Source: Bacillus sp. FJAT-22090 (lineage in GTDB: Bacteria > Bacillota > Bacilli > Bacillales_A > Planococcaceae). From it: DNA of 64,000 nucleotides. The notes under the pieces were generated by a model. The model saw only the letters and a list, made by a program, of their open reading frames with translations, searched no databases and was not told the DNA's origin. Shown here piece by piece: positions 18,994-28,544 of the stretch. Where the stretch lies: assembly GCF_001278755.1 (NCBI RefSeq), contig NZ_CP012601.1, forward strand, positions 310,001-374,000, given 5' to 3'. The number at the start of each line of letters is the position of its first letter. Position 1 is the first letter of the stretch. A program made the position numbers and the translations under genes.

Positions 18994-19839
18994 ATGGATA
19001 CGCTTCAATTTCACAATATGACATTAACCTGGCTTAAAGGCGGTACTACGTTCATGGATGGGGGAGCCATGTTCGGTGTTGTACCAAAGCCGTTATGGGA
19101 AAAGAAATATCCTGTAAACGAATTAAATCAAATAGAGTTACCGTCAGATCCGCTATTTATCCAATACAATGGGCACAATATCTTAATGGAGGCGGGGCTT
19201 GGCTACGGTAAGTTTACAGAAAAACAAATAAGAAACTACGGTATAACTGATCAATCTCAAGTGGAGGACAACCTCGTTCAACTAGGTGTGTTACCAGAAG
19301 ATATTGACATTATTATCATGACACATCTCCATTTTGATCATGCTTGCGGCCTAACAAAGTGGGAGAATGAGGAGCTAGTTTCAAGTTTTCCTAACGCGAA
19401 AATTTACGTTTCAGATGTTGAGTGGAAAGAAATGAGAAATCCTAATATCCGTTCACGAAATACTTACTGGAAAGAAAACTGGGAGCCAATTGAAGGGCAG
19501 GTTATTTCATTTTCGGGTTCATTAGAAATAGTGGATGGGATAGAGATAGTCCATACGGGTGGACATAGTGATGGGCATAGTATTGTTTTATTGAAACAAA
19601 ACGGAGAAACGATTATTCATATGGCGGATTTAATGCCAACCCATGCACACCAAAATCCATTGTGGGTGTTAGCATACGACGATTATCCGATGACTTCCGT
19701 TTTTGCAAAAGAAAGATGGGTGAACGAAGCGCTTAGTAATAATTATTGGTTTAGTTTTTACCATGATGCTTTTTATCGTGTGATCAAATGGTCAGAGGAT
19801 GGAAAAGAAATAATAGACAAATTAGACCGAACTCGTTAA
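18994..19839 (+). CDS. ytnP: Metallo-beta-lactamase-fold lactonase YtnP
   Basis: MBL-fold hydrolase of 281 aa. ATG 18994 is used because a GGAG site precedes it and the N terminus ([17 protein letters not shown]) matches YtnP; the GTG at 18961 is rejected. Metal ligands are in [10 protein letters not shown] (His111, His113, Asp115, His116), with a further GGHSDGHS and a late His. B. subtilis YtnP degrades acyl-homoserine-lactone-type signals and interferes with streptomycete development, so quorum quenching is the likely role. It is the last gene of the pepV unit. Confidence 0.88.
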   Translation: MDTLQFHNMTLTWLKGGTTFMDGGAMFGVVPKPLWEKKYPVNELNQIELPSDPLFIQYNGHNILMEAGLGYGKFTEKQIRNYGITDQSQVEDNLVQLGVLPEDIDIIIMTHLHFDHACGLTKWENEELVSSFPNAKIYVSDVEWKEMRNPNIRSRNTYWKENWEPIEGQVISFSGSLEIVDGIEIVHTGGHSDGHSIVLLKQNGETIIHMADLMPTHAHQNPLWVLAYDDYPMTSVFAKERWVNEALSNNYWFSFYHDAFYRVIKWSEDGKEIIDKLDRTR

Positions 19840-19880
19840 AAAATCAGCTGCACGCTAGTCAAGTGCAGCTGATTTTTTAT
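19838..19880 (+). terminator. Terminator of the pepV-ytnP unit
   Basis: Arms AAATCAGCTGCAC and GTGCAGCTGATTT around a short loop, followed by a T-run, directly at the ytnP stop codon. Confidence 0.92.
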
Positions 19881-19932
19881 ATTATGGCTTGCTTAATAAG
19901 TCGTGTTTTTTCAATTTTAGAGTGTAGACCAC

Positions 19933-20053
19933 GGATGTGCGCTTGCCACACGCTACGCATGAGCCTCCGCAGGATGAGTCGTTCCTTCGTCGTTCCCACA
20001 TCCTTTACGGGGTCTCATTCTTCGCGCTCCTGCGGCTTGTAAGGCGCACATCC
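19933..20053. repeat. GC-rich inverted-repeat element, family C copy 1
   Basis: A 121-bp element with ends GGATGTGCGC and GCGCACATCC, interior CATGAGCCTCCGCAGGATGA and TTTACGGGGTCTCATTC. A copy of the same length stands at 40670-40790 with only a few differences. Confidence 0.87.
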
Positions 20054-20129
20054 TGGAACATTCTCTTTATATACTTAGAAGTAATCAGAAGCTGCATTCA
20101 GAACAATTTATTATAGAATAGACTTACAT

Positions 20130-20530
20130 ATTTAATTTGGGGCACTGGAATTTGCGCCTTGTTAGCCGCATGACAATGTTGATCAGTGAGTTGAAAATAT
20201 GGGGAGCACTTACAAAGGCTTAATTTTGAGCATAAAATAGTTGATTTTCGTTTCATGCGGCGACTCCAGCCGGAATAGCATGAGCTGAAGACCCTGGACT
20301 GAGCGTAGTGAGGGAAGCGGCTGAAGCCATGCCGGCGGAAAGCGTTCGCCTGGAACGGAAATCAACGGTGCCCACACAAAAAGCAAGTATGTGAACGAAA
20401 TGTCGTTCACATACTTGCTAAGAGCGCTCGCCTGCGGAAAGCGCATGCCTATAGTTGGTTTTATATGTTCAGTCTATGTGTACTTTGAATGGAAATACAG
20501 ATGTGTATTTCCACACGCTACACATTAGTC
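20130..20530. repeat. Degenerate D-type and C-type repeat pieces flanking a family B copy
   Basis: The pieces GTTAGCCGCATGAC (about 20160) and GCCTATAGTTGGT (about 20446) match the two ends of the family D element at 41.1 kb. The segment TCTATGTGTAC and a decayed C-type start (GATGTGTATTTCCACACG, about 20500) follow, as they do after the D copy. The B copy at 20243-20363 lies inside this block. No gene is present between ytnP and ytzB. Confidence 0.6.
20243..20363. repeat. GC-rich inverted-repeat element, family B copy 2
   Basis: 121 bp, near-identical to 6762-6882, with GATTTTCGTTTCATGCGG at one end and TGGAACGGAAATC at the other. It appears inserted within a degenerate D-type repeat. Confidence 0.87.
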
Positions 20531-20567
20531 AACAATAATATTTAACAAATTCACTATTATATATCTA

Positions 20568-20882
20568 TTAAACTTTTACTAACTCCACAACAGTTCCTGT
20601 TTTAGTATCTGCAGAAAATTCAAATTGCTCGAGCTCGCCATTTCGAACACGAGAAATACCACCTTTATATACATTTGTATGGATTGCCTCATTAGTGAAA
20701 GGCTCTGGACTCATATAAATCCATGAACCATCTATTGGACCTTCTTGTTTAAATGAATTTTTTATTTCTCTTAAAACAAGCTCTGGTGATCGATTAATAC
20801 TCAATTTATTAGTTGCCTGACTAGCAATTATCCCTATTACAATTCCTGATCCAAGACCCATCATATAGTCACGAAGTTTCAA
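20568..20882 (-). CDS. ytzB: YtzB-like PepSY-domain small membrane protein
   Basis: Protein of 104 aa with an N-terminal hydrophobic helix (about residues 8-24, GLGSGIVIGIIASQA), then a small extracytoplasmic PepSY-like domain (residues about 30-104). The order next to the ytoP peptidase is the same as in B. subtilis. PepSY domains are thought to inhibit proteases, but no target is known. AGGAGGAG precedes ATG 20882. It is divergent from ytoP. Confidence 0.78.
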   Translation of the reverse strand: MKLRDYMMGLGSGIVIGIIASQATNKLSINRSPELVLREIKNSFKQEGPIDGSWIYMSPEPFTNEAIHTNVYKGGISRVRNGELEQFEFSADTKTGTVVELVKV

Positions 20883-21054
20883 TGTTCTACTCCTCCTAAC
20901 GTCTTTTTTTTAGTGTATCATATATTTTCAATCAAATAAATTTTTCGAATGTCGAAGTTTTTAAGTAGTAAACGATTCTGGCATTTATTACAATAGAAGA
21001 GGAATCTAAATTTTATTATTTAAATTTGACCAAAGCTTTAGGAGGCTTTTAGAA

Positions 21055-22128
21055 ATGAATGAAGAAACGCGCTCGCTTTTTAAAACTCTAACAGAATTAC
21101 CAGGAGCACCAGGAAATGAACATGCAGTACGTTCTTTTATGCGAAGTGAACTTTCCAAGTATTCAGATGAAATCGTGCAAGATAATTTGGGAGGCATTTT
21201 CGGATTAAAAAAAGGGGACGAAAATGGTCCGAAAATTTTAGTTGCTGGACATATGGACGAAGTTGGCTTTATGGTATCAGGTATCACAGATAATGGAATG
21301 ATTCGATTTCAACCATTAGGCGGTTGGTGGAGTCAAGTATTACTTGCACAACGCGTAGATATCGTAACGAAAGATAGAACAATTCCAGGAGTCATTGGAT
21401 CTATTCCGCCTCATCTATTAAGTGATGAAATGAGAAACAAACCAATGGACGTTAAAAATATGTTAATTGATGTTGGTGCAGACGATCAAGAAGATGTGAA
21501 GCGTATGGGAATAAGACCAGGAGATCAAATAGTCCCTGTTTGTTCGTTCACACCGATGGCGAATGATAAAAAAATCATGGCTAAAGCTTGGGATAATCGA
21601 TATGGTTGTGGACTTGCAATTGAGCTATTAAAAGAAGTACAAAATGAGCAATTGCCTAATTTGCTTTATTCTGGTGCAAATGTTATGGAAGAAGTTGGTT
21701 TGCGTGGTGCACAAGCATCAGCAAATATGATTCAGCCAGATTTATTCTTTGCATTAGACGCTAGTCCTGCAAATGATGCTTCAGGTAATAAAAATGAGTT
21801 TGGGCAACTTGGAAAAGGAGCTCTTTTACGTATTTTTGACCGTACAATGGTAACACACCGCGGTATGAGAGAATTTGTATTAGATACGGCTGAAACAAAT
21901 AAAATTCCTTATCAATATTTCATCTCACAGGGTGGTACAGATGCTGGACGAGTGCATACTTCCAACGAAGGTATACCTAGTGCAGTTATTGGAATCTGCT
22001 CTCGTTATATCCATACTTCTGCTTCAATTATTCATACCGATGACTACGCAGCAGCTAAGGAACTTATAACTAAATTAGTGAAAGCATGTGACCGAACAAC
22101 TTTAGAAACAATTAAAGCAAACGTATAA
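21055..22128 (+). CDS. ytoP: M42-family glutamyl aminopeptidase YtoP
   Basis: Metallo-aminopeptidase of 357 aa that removes N-terminal residues from peptides. Metal ligands and catalytic residues are visible as AGHMDEVGF (His66, Asp68), [10 protein letters not shown] (Asp), EEVGLRGA (Glu pair), ALDASP (Asp), and a late His in [12 protein letters not shown] 21055 follows AGGAGG. It is a single-gene unit ended by a hairpin. An endoglucanase-type label sometimes given to this family is an old misnomer. Confidence 0.9.
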   Translation: MNEETRSLFKTLTELPGAPGNEHAVRSFMRSELSKYSDEIVQDNLGGIFGLKKGDENGPKILVAGHMDEVGFMVSGITDNGMIRFQPLGGWWSQVLLAQRVDIVTKDRTIPGVIGSIPPHLLSDEMRNKPMDVKNMLIDVGADDQEDVKRMGIRPGDQIVPVCSFTPMANDKKIMAKAWDNRYGCGLAIELLKEVQNEQLPNLLYSGANVMEEVGLRGAQASANMIQPDLFFALDASPANDASGNKNEFGQLGKGALLRIFDRTMVTHRGMREFVLDTAETNKIPYQYFISQGGTDAGRVHTSNEGIPSAVIGICSRYIHTSASIIHTDDYAAAKELITKLVKACDRTTLETIKANV

Positions 22129-22140
22129 TAAAATAAAAAG

Positions 22141-22178
22141 AAGGAGCCGAAAAATTAATTTCGGCTCCTGATTTTTTA
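22141..22178 (+). terminator. ytoP terminator
   Basis: AGGAGCCGAAA / TTTCGGCTCCT stem followed by a T-rich tail. Confidence 0.88.
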
Positions 22179-22230
22179 ATTGTTGAAAATTAAAATTATC
22201 ATCTAGTTATTATAGATTTACTAATTAATT

Positions 22231-22554
22231 CTATATAAAATAAGGAAAATATGAAAGGATTGCAATAAAAAAACTAACTAGTGTAAATAGCAATAGACCT
22301 AATGTGATTGGTGATATGTTAAATCGAAATGGTTTAACACCATCATTATCTAATCTATTCCAACCTTTTATGTGTGCATTTAATTCATTAGTTGTTTGGT
22401 TCGTATATAATTGAAACAACCAAACAGATCCGAATATTACAAGACTACCTAAAAAAAGTGTATCGATCAATGCCCATCCAATAATAACTGAAGCGAGCGA
22501 GAGTATGATTGCTTCTATAGATACCGTAAGAAGTACAACATAACCTTTTTTCAA
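22231..22554 (-). CDS. Small membrane protein of unknown function
   Basis: 107 aa, starting at TTG 22554 with AGGTGGTG about 7 bases upstream. Three hydrophobic helices are visible: residues about 7-28, 31-51 and 83-105. A polar cytoplasmic or external loop (TTNELNAHIKGWNRL) separates the second and third. I do not recognise the family with certainty; small membrane DUFs of this layout are common in Bacillales. It lies convergent to ytoP and divergent from the DUF84 gene. Confidence 0.65.
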   Translation of the reverse strand: MKKGYVVLLTVSIEAIILSLASVIIGWALIDTLFLGSLVIFGSVWLFQLYTNQTTNELNAHIKGWNRLDNDGVKPFRFNISPITLGLLLFTLVSFFIAILSYFPYFI

Positions 22555-22750
22555 AAAAATACACCACCTAAAATTGTTTACACTTCATACGAATAAAACT
22601 TCCAAAAGTTTCAATAGTTCTTTATTTTGGATAATATAACTCAAATTACTATTTATGAATAAGTCGAAATAGCACTTGAGGTATGAGTACTATTTTTCAG
22701 ATGAATCTGTCAACATCACGAGAACCTTTACTAGTTAGGAGAGAATATGT

Positions 22751-23272
22751 TTGAAAATATTAATAGGAACCAATAATAGAGCTAAAACCAAAGCAGTCAT
22801 AACTATATCAACTAAATATTATCCAAATGCCGAATTTGAAAATAAGGATGTCCCTTCACTTGTATCCAATCAACCAATGAGTGATGAGGAAACAAGACAA
22901 GGTGCTATTAATCGTGCAAAACACTTAATGGTGGAGAATGTTGACGCTGAATTTGGAATAGGATTAGAAGGTGGCGTAAAAGAGATAGATGGGACGATGT
23001 ATGTCTGCAATTGGGGTGCCCTTGTAACAAAAGATGGGAGAGTTTTTTCTGCAACAGGGGCAGGTGTACCTCTTCCAAATGAAATTGCTGTTTTGCTAAA
23101 GGCAGGTTCGGAACTTGGTCCTGTAATGGACGTCTTTACTAATAAGAATGATATTCGTCATGATGAAGGGGCAATCGGTGTATTTACGAATGGTCTTGTG
23201 TCTAGAAGCGACATGTTTGAGCATATTATGTTATTACTTATAGGTCAATTCGAACTTTCTAAGAAGCTCTAA
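22751..23272 (+). CDS. DUF84/YjjX-family inosine/xanthosine triphosphatase-like protein
   Basis: Protein of 173 aa. The start is TTG 22751 (GGAGAG upstream); the nearby ATG at 22746 is out of frame and stops quickly. KILIGTNNRAKTKAV at the N terminus, a SDEETRQGAINRAK helix and FGIGLEGGV are the marks of the DUF84/YjjX group, which hydrolyses ITP/XTP-type non-canonical nucleotides. It stands alone with a short intergenic gap after it. Confidence 0.82.
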   Translation: MKILIGTNNRAKTKAVITISTKYYPNAEFENKDVPSLVSNQPMSDEETRQGAINRAKHLMVENVDAEFGIGLEGGVKEIDGTMYVCNWGALVTKDGRVFSATGAGVPLPNEIAVLLKAGSELGPVMDVFTNKNDIRHDEGAIGVFTNGLVSRSDMFEHIMLLLIGQFELSKKL

Positions 23273-23400
23273 ATAAGAATGAACTTGCCTCTTAGATTTC
23301 TAATTCTTCTATAAAGAAAATGGAAAGTATCCTGTAGTTGCAAGTGACTGAAATCATCTATAAAATATATAGCAGTTATGCTTTGAATGGAGGAAAGTAA

Positions 23401-23913
23401 ATGGCTCGAAATTGGATGCGGTTATGTATCGCGTCACTAGCTGTCTTGTTATTAGTTGGCTGTTCTTCAGTTGAAGAACAAGCGGAAGATGGCATGGAAA
23501 ATGCAAAAGAAGTGTTTCAAGGGGATGCGGAAAAGCCCAACAAAACAGTAGATAATTTGAAAATATTTTTGCCTAGTGGATTTTCTATTGAAGATGACTC
23601 TGATCAAACGAACATTATTTTATCTAAAGGCAATGATTCCTATATTTTATTTGTTAATCCCAATGAGCTTCCTGGAAGTCAATTATATTATGATTTAATG
23701 ATGGATAATAAAAATTTAAAAATAGTTGAAAAAGATACATTTGAACAAAACGGAAGGTTTGGTTTTGCTGCAATTATTGAGAGTAGTGAAGAAAACTTTG
23801 AACTTATAGCAAGTATAGGCGGCATAAAGCTTACTACTATATCAAAACAACAAGATATCGCTTCTAATATAGAGAAAATGATGATGATTGTAAGGTCTAT
23901 TTCAACTGACTAA
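23401..23913 (+). CDS. Putative lipoprotein
   Basis: 170 aa with a lipoprotein signal peptide: basic start (MARNWMR), hydrophobic core, and lipobox LVGC with the lipidated Cys21. The mature part is acidic at first and then forms a mixed alpha/beta domain (from about 48, DNLKIFLPSGFSIEDDSD). The exact function is unknown. GGAGG precedes ATG 23401, and the ytpP start follows 13 bases after its stop, suggesting one transcript. Confidence 0.8.
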   Translation: MARNWMRLCIASLAVLLLVGCSSVEEQAEDGMENAKEVFQGDAEKPNKTVDNLKIFLPSGFSIEDDSDQTNIILSKGNDSYILFVNPNELPGSQLYYDLMMDNKNLKIVEKDTFEQNGRFGFAAIIESSEENFELIASIGGIKLTTISKQQDIASNIEKMMMIVRSISTD

Positions 23914-23926
23914 GGAGGAAAGAAAA

Positions 23927-24238
23927 ATGAAAAACCTAACTTCAGTGGAAGAATTCAATCAATTAATACAAGAAAGTAAGGTAGTGTTTAAATTTACTGC
24001 TGGCTGGTGTCCAGACTGTCATTTCATAGATCCATTTATGGATGAAGTAGAAGAAAAGTTTTCAGACTTTCAATTTGTTTCTGTGGATCGTGATAAATTT
24101 ATTGATCTCTGTATTCAATTAGATGTTTTTGGAATTCCAAGCTTTATCGTATATGATAAAGGGGAAGAACAAGGACGTTTTGTTAGCAAAGATCGTAAAA
24201 CAAGAGAAGAAATCGAATCATTTCTTCAAACAATCTAA
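23927..24238 (+). CDS. ytpP: Thioredoxin-like protein YtpP
   Basis: 103 aa thioredoxin-fold protein. The active site is WCPDC (in FTAGWCPDCHFIDPF), a variant of WCGPC, and the cis-proline loop reads FGIPSFIVY. It likely acts as a cytosolic thiol-disulfide reductase. AAGGAGGAAAG lies before ATG 23927. B. subtilis ytpP has the same position before ytpQ-ytpR. Confidence 0.9.
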   Translation: MKNLTSVEEFNQLIQESKVVFKFTAGWCPDCHFIDPFMDEVEEKFSDFQFVSVDRDKFIDLCIQLDVFGIPSFIVYDKGEEQGRFVSKDRKTREEIESFLQTI

Positions 24239-24246
24239 CAACAACA

Positions 24247-24279
24247 GAGCGGTTCACAATTAGTGGACCGTTTTATTTA
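24247..24279 (+). terminator. Weak hairpin between ytpP and ytpQ
   Basis: CGGTTCAC / GTGGACCG stem with a TTTTATTT tail. It lies within the short gap, so it may reduce rather than abolish read-through into ytpQR. Confidence 0.55.
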
Positions 24280-24298
24280 TGAGAAAGTAGGAATACGC

Positions 24299-25114
24299 AT
24301 GAAAGCACAAGAACTAATACAGCTTTTGAAAACAAAGTTATCGGAAGATACATTTCTTTACGAATTTAATAGGGAAACGAATAAACTTAGATTAACTCAT
24401 AAAGCACTTAATAAGGGTATAGATATTTCTATCCCACCAATTTTAGCGAAGGTTGAAACAAAAAAAGAATTGGCCGTTGAAGAAGTTGTGTATACCATTC
24501 ATCAAACTTTTCAAGCAATGGAAAAAGAAATTTCTGGGGACATTGATCCTTCTTCTTCTGTATACCCGGTCATTCGTTCCACCTCTTTCCCTGAAAAATC
24601 AAATGAAGGAAATCGATTTGTTACGAAAGAACATACAGCAGAAACAAGAATTTATTATGCATTAGACCTTGGAAAAACTTATCGGTTACTAGATGAGAAA
24701 ATGCTGCAGAGTTGGGGTATACGGGAAACTGAAATTCGTGAAAGAGCGCTATTTCAAGTTCGAAATTTAGTAAATAATTTTAAAAAAGATGAAGTAGCAG
24801 GAAATGTATTTTACTTTTTTAATAATAACGATGGCTATGATGCAAGTAGAATACTCAATGAGTCTCTTTTAAAAGACATGAAAAAGTTAATTGTTGGAGA
24901 TATGACTATTTCTGTACCCCATCAAGATGTTATGATAATTGGTGATATAAGAAATGAGACGGGGTATGATGTTTTGGCACAAATGACGATGCACTTTTTT
25001 ACAGTTGGAATTGTACCTATTACCTCTTTATCATTTATATATGAAAATGGAGATTTAGAGCCAATATTTATTATGGCAAAAAATCGAGTAGCGAAGGAGA
25101 AAGAAGAAAAATGA
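24299..25114 (+). CDS. ytpQ: YtpQ (DUF1444) protein
   Basis: Cytoplasmic protein of 271 aa from ATG 24299, which has AGTAGGAA upstream; an in-frame ATG at 24263 sits inside the preceding hairpin and is rejected. DUF1444 proteins are conserved in Bacillales but have no known biochemical role. Visible features are LRLTHKALNKGIDISIPPIL near residue 25 and a C-terminal hydrophobic strand region. Its stop overlaps the ytpR start (ATGA), so the pair is coupled. Confidence 0.85.
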   Translation: MKAQELIQLLKTKLSEDTFLYEFNRETNKLRLTHKALNKGIDISIPPILAKVETKKELAVEEVVYTIHQTFQAMEKEISGDIDPSSSVYPVIRSTSFPEKSNEGNRFVTKEHTAETRIYYALDLGKTYRLLDEKMLQSWGIRETEIRERALFQVRNLVNNFKKDEVAGNVFYFFNNNDGYDASRILNESLLKDMKKLIVGDMTISVPHQDVMIIGDIRNETGYDVLAQMTMHFFTVGIVPITSLSFIYENGDLEPIFIMAKNRVAKEKEEK

Positions 25115-25716
25115 ATGTTTTTTACAACCTTAATGGAGTTGGAGATGTATTGTTGCTTCAATTCACATCAGAAAAAATTGAAAAAGTAGTTACAGAATCC
25201 AAAGGTGATGTAACACTTATTAAAAATGCGAATACTAATGAGGTTTTAGCAATTAATATTTTCGAATTCAGTAAATATGCTGACATTCAGGAAAATGGAA
25301 ATATAACTTTAACGGAAGAATTTGTAGCCAAACTAGAACAAGCGCTCCAATCGAATGAAGTAGATTATAAACTAAATGTAGACCTTTCACCAAAGTTTGT
25401 AGTAGGTTATGTAGAATCATTAGAACAACATCCAAATGCAGATAAATTAAAGGTTTGCCAAGTAAACATCGGTGGTAGCACGTTGCAAATTGTTTGTGGA
25501 GCACCGAACGTGGATGCGGGACAAAAAGTAGTTGTTGCAAAAGTAGGGGCTGTAATGCCATCTGGTATGGTTATTAAAGATGCAGAATTACGAGGAGTGG
25601 CGTCTAGTGGAATGCTATGTTCAGCAAGAGAACTAGATTTACCAAACGCTCCAGAAGTAAAAGGGATTCTCATCTTGGATGAACAATCAGAAATTGGAAG
25701 CTCATTTTTTCAATAA
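25111..25716 (+). CDS. ytpR: YtpR tRNA-binding (EMAP/Trbp111) domain protein
   Basis: 201 aa. The N-terminal third is an unnamed alpha/beta domain; residues about 92-200 form the OB-fold tRNA-binding domain, with HPNADKLKVCQVNIGG, IVCGAPNV and SSGMLCSARELDL. The same fold is attached to PheT and MetG, but this one is free-standing. It probably binds structured tRNA; its biological use is unknown. It overlaps ytpQ by 4 bases. Confidence 0.9.
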   Translation: MNVFYNLNGVGDVLLLQFTSEKIEKVVTESKGDVTLIKNANTNEVLAINIFEFSKYADIQENGNITLTEEFVAKLEQALQSNEVDYKLNVDLSPKFVVGYVESLEQHPNADKLKVCQVNIGGSTLQIVCGAPNVDAGQKVVVAKVGAVMPSGMVIKDAELRGVASSGMLCSARELDLPNAPEVKGILILDEQSEIGSSFFQ

Positions 25717-25749
25717 ATAAGAGAAAATACACCTAATATGGTGTACTTA

Positions 25750-25799
25750 AGACTGTTGGCAAACGCTCGCACTGAAAAGCGGTTACAACACAGTCTAAG
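25750..25799. repeat. Short inverted repeat E copy 1
   Basis: AGACTGTTGGCAAACGCT (25750-25767) pairs imperfectly with AGCGGTTACAACACAGTCT (about 25779-25797). The left arm recurs at 29840-29857 with one change. Confidence 0.6.
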
Positions 25800-25835
25800 G
25801 AGAAATTTACCAAAAATGATTTTATCTACAATCAG

Positions 25836-25864
25836 AAGTACACCTATTATGGTGTACTTCTTTT
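25836..25864 (+). terminator. Terminator before sftA
   Basis: AGAAGTACACC / GGTGTACTTCT stem with a TTTT tail. A related hairpin (TACACCTAATATGGTGTA) lies at about 25731-25748, so the gap holds two similar palindromes. Confidence 0.75.
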
Positions 25865-25944
25865 CAAATTCATTTCAAATTCTTTAAAATAAGGACGCTA
25901 AGCGTTTTTATTGGTAAAATAAATGTATCTATTAGAAAGAGTTG

Positions 25945-28419
25945 ATGAAATTGAATTGGTTAAAAAAACTATTTGCTAAAAATGAAGAAGAATATAGAGA
26001 CATCGAACAATTGGTAGAACGGGATAGACCAGATTCTATCTCTAAATCGAAAACACCTTTTCGTTTTCCACTAATACCAGATGAAGAAAAAGATCAATTT
26101 CTATTTGGAGAGCCAAAAGAAGAAAAAAATGTAGAACCAGTGATGAAAAAACATATAACAGAACAAGAAACTTATAGACCTCTTCATACACAAGAGCTGT
26201 GGCAACAAAGAAAACTACAACCTGTCGTCGTACACAGAGCTCCTAAAAAGGAAATTCCAGTTATACCACGAACTCCTAAAAAAGAAATAATAGAAGAGAC
26301 CATTACTGAAACACGGAAAAAGGCGTTTACACCTACAGATGTTCCTTCACCAGTTTTTGGATTTTCGAAAAGACGTGGAAATAAAACGGAAGAGTCGATG
26401 GAATTTAAAGATGCTGAGCAGAAAGCATCATATAAAGAAATAACAGTTTATCCTACACAAGTACCTTCACCAGTTTTTGGATTCTCCAATAGACGGGGAA
26501 ATAAAGCGGAAGTGTCAATGGACCATATAAAAACTGACGAGGAGTCACCATATAAAGAAGAAACAATTTCTTCTACTCAAGTGACTTCCCCAGATGTTGT
26601 TTTTACGAAAAAACAGGAAACTAAAATAGATGCAAGCACATCAATACAAGCTGAGCAAGAAATAGTTACGAAAGAAATTGCGGTAACTGTTGTTCCTCAG
26701 GAAGTAGAGGTTCTTGAAGTTGAAATAGATCCTATAGTTTCAGAACCTATTGTTGAAGCAGAAGCAGAAGCAGAAGTAGAGGTTAAATATGAACTAATGG
26801 ACAACCCAGTAGAGTCAGTTGAAGAAACAAAAATAGTACCGAAAGAAAACATTCGACCATTTAATGTACTAATGCTTAAATCAGATAAGGAAAAAATGAA
26901 TAAGCTAATAAAAGAACCGACTAAGAATGCTCCAGAAGTAAAAGCGGTGACTTTACAACCGATTCAAAGTCAAAGTGATTTAAACACGCAATCTCAACCA
27001 GAGCATTCCATTTATGCAAGACCCGATCTTAGCTATTTATTACCTCCAGAAATGAAAAATGAAGATAGAGAGTGGATGGAGGAACAAGCATTCACACTTA
27101 TAGAAGCATTATCCCATTTCCAAGTTTCAGGTGAAATTGTTCAAATGGTTCAAGGTCCTGCAGTAACTCAATTTGAGATAACAGTAGGTCATGGGACAAA
27201 AGTAAGTAAAATTCGTAATTTAGCGGATGATCTAAAACTTGCGCTTGCTGCAAAAGATATACGTATCCAAGCACCAATTCCAGGGAAAAGTTCAATTGGA
27301 ATCGAAATCCCTAATAGAAAATCAAGAGCTGTACGATTATCAGAAGTGATTAATACAAATGTGTTTCTGGAATCAGATTCTCCTCTTGAAGCAGCATTAG
27401 GGTTAGATCTTACGGGAAAACCAGTAACGCTTGATTTGCGAAAAATGCCTCATGGCTTAATTGCAGGTGCAACAGGATCTGGTAAGTCAGTATTTATTAA
27501 TTCGTTACTCGTAAGTCTTTTATATAAAGCAACTCCAGATGAAGTGAAACTTCTATTAATTGATCCCAAAATGGTAGAACTCGCGCCGTTTAATCATATT
27601 CCTCATCTTGTTAGCCCAGTTATTACAGATGTGAAAGCAGCAACTGCCGCATTGAAGTGGGCGGTAGAGGAGATGGAAAGACGCTACCAATTATTTGCCC
27701 ATATTGGTGTAAGAGATATTAGTAGATACAATACATTGGCAACAGAAAAGAGACAATTTGCTCAGAAATTGCCTTATATCGTCATCGTAATAGATGAACT
27801 TGCAGATTTGATGATGATGGCCCCTACTGAAGTGGAAGATGCAATCTGTCGAATCGCCCAGAAAGCGAGAGCGTGTGGTATTCACTTAGTATTAGCGACC
27901 CAACGACCATCGGTAGATGTTATTACGGGGCTTATCAAAGCAAACATTCCAACCCGAATTGCTTTTTCTGTTTCTTCACAAATTGACTCTCGAACTATAT
28001 TAGATCAACAAGGAGCAGAAAGATTACTAGGGAAAGGGGATATGCTTTACCAAGGAAATGGCATGTCCAGTCCAGTACGAATTCAAGGGACATTCGTAAC
28101 GGATGATGAAATTGAAAATATCATTGATTATGCAAGAACTCAAGGAACTCCTGAGTACATGTTTGAGCAAGAAGAATTGCTTCAAAAGGCAGAGAATGTA
28201 ACAGAACAGGATGAACTTTTTGAAGAAGCATGTCGATTTGTTGTAGAACAAGGTTCTGCATCTACCTCTTTATTACAAAGAAAGTTCCATTTAGGCTATA
28301 ACAGAGCAGCTAGATTAATAGATGCTATGTATGAAAATGGATATATTACGGAGCAAAAGGGAAGTAAAGCTAGAGAAGTGTTACTAACTAACGAGAGTCT
28401 AGAACAAATATTTAGTTAA
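25945..28419 (+). CDS. sftA: DNA translocase SftA (soluble FtsK/SpoIIIE family)
   Basis: ATP-driven DNA pump of 824 aa that clears chromosomal DNA from the closing septum. ATG 25945 is chosen over the adjacent TTG. Residues 1-330 are a charged, low-complexity linker with no membrane helix, as in SftA and unlike SpoIIIE. The motor domain has Walker A GATGSGKS (residues 508-515), Walker B IVIDELADL and the LATQRPSVDVITG segment. A winged-helix gamma domain for KOPS-like DNA reading is at the C terminus (LLQRKFHLGYNRAARLIDAM). The linker carries three imperfect repeats around PSPVFGFSKRRGNK. Confidence 0.93.
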   Translation: MKLNWLKKLFAKNEEEYRDIEQLVERDRPDSISKSKTPFRFPLIPDEEKDQFLFGEPKEEKNVEPVMKKHITEQETYRPLHTQELWQQRKLQPVVVHRAPKKEIPVIPRTPKKEIIEETITETRKKAFTPTDVPSPVFGFSKRRGNKTEESMEFKDAEQKASYKEITVYPTQVPSPVFGFSNRRGNKAEVSMDHIKTDEESPYKEETISSTQVTSPDVVFTKKQETKIDASTSIQAEQEIVTKEIAVTVVPQEVEVLEVEIDPIVSEPIVEAEAEAEVEVKYELMDNPVESVEETKIVPKENIRPFNVLMLKSDKEKMNKLIKEPTKNAPEVKAVTLQPIQSQSDLNTQSQPEHSIYARPDLSYLLPPEMKNEDREWMEEQAFTLIEALSHFQVSGEIVQMVQGPAVTQFEITVGHGTKVSKIRNLADDLKLALAAKDIRIQAPIPGKSSIGIEIPNRKSRAVRLSEVINTNVFLESDSPLEAALGLDLTGKPVTLDLRKMPHGLIAGATGSGKSVFINSLLVSLLYKATPDEVKLLLIDPKMVELAPFNHIPHLVSPVITDVKAATAALKWAVEEMERRYQLFAHIGVRDISRYNTLATEKRQFAQKLPYIVIVIDELADLMMMAPTEVEDAICRIAQKARACGIHLVLATQRPSVDVITGLIKANIPTRIAFSVSSQIDSRTILDQQGAERLLGKGDMLYQGNGMSSPVRIQGTFVTDDEIENIIDYARTQGTPEYMFEQEELLQKAENVTEQDELFEEACRFVVEQGSASTSLLQRKFHLGYNRAARLIDAMYENGYITEQKGSKAREVLLTNESLEQIFS

Positions 28420-28544
28420 TATAGTTTATTAATATTACCGATTAAATAATGATATAATTGGGAATACGTCTACTAAGACGAAGTATACTATTGATAACTG
28501 ATTTATGTATATAAGTGGGGATAATCCCAGGAGGTTTACAACGT

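Noticed and set aside
13592-19839. A ytmP-type kinase gene inside the pepV unit
   Set aside because: Present in B. subtilis between ytlR and trmB, but here ytlR and trmB overlap by 17 bases, so there is no room for it.
20210-20446. Minus-strand open frame of 78 codons
   Set aside because: It lies across the family B repeat; the coding-like look comes from GC-rich repeat sequence lacking stop codons. Similar frames at 55659-55841, 40520-40738 and 40950-41144 were rejected for the same reason.
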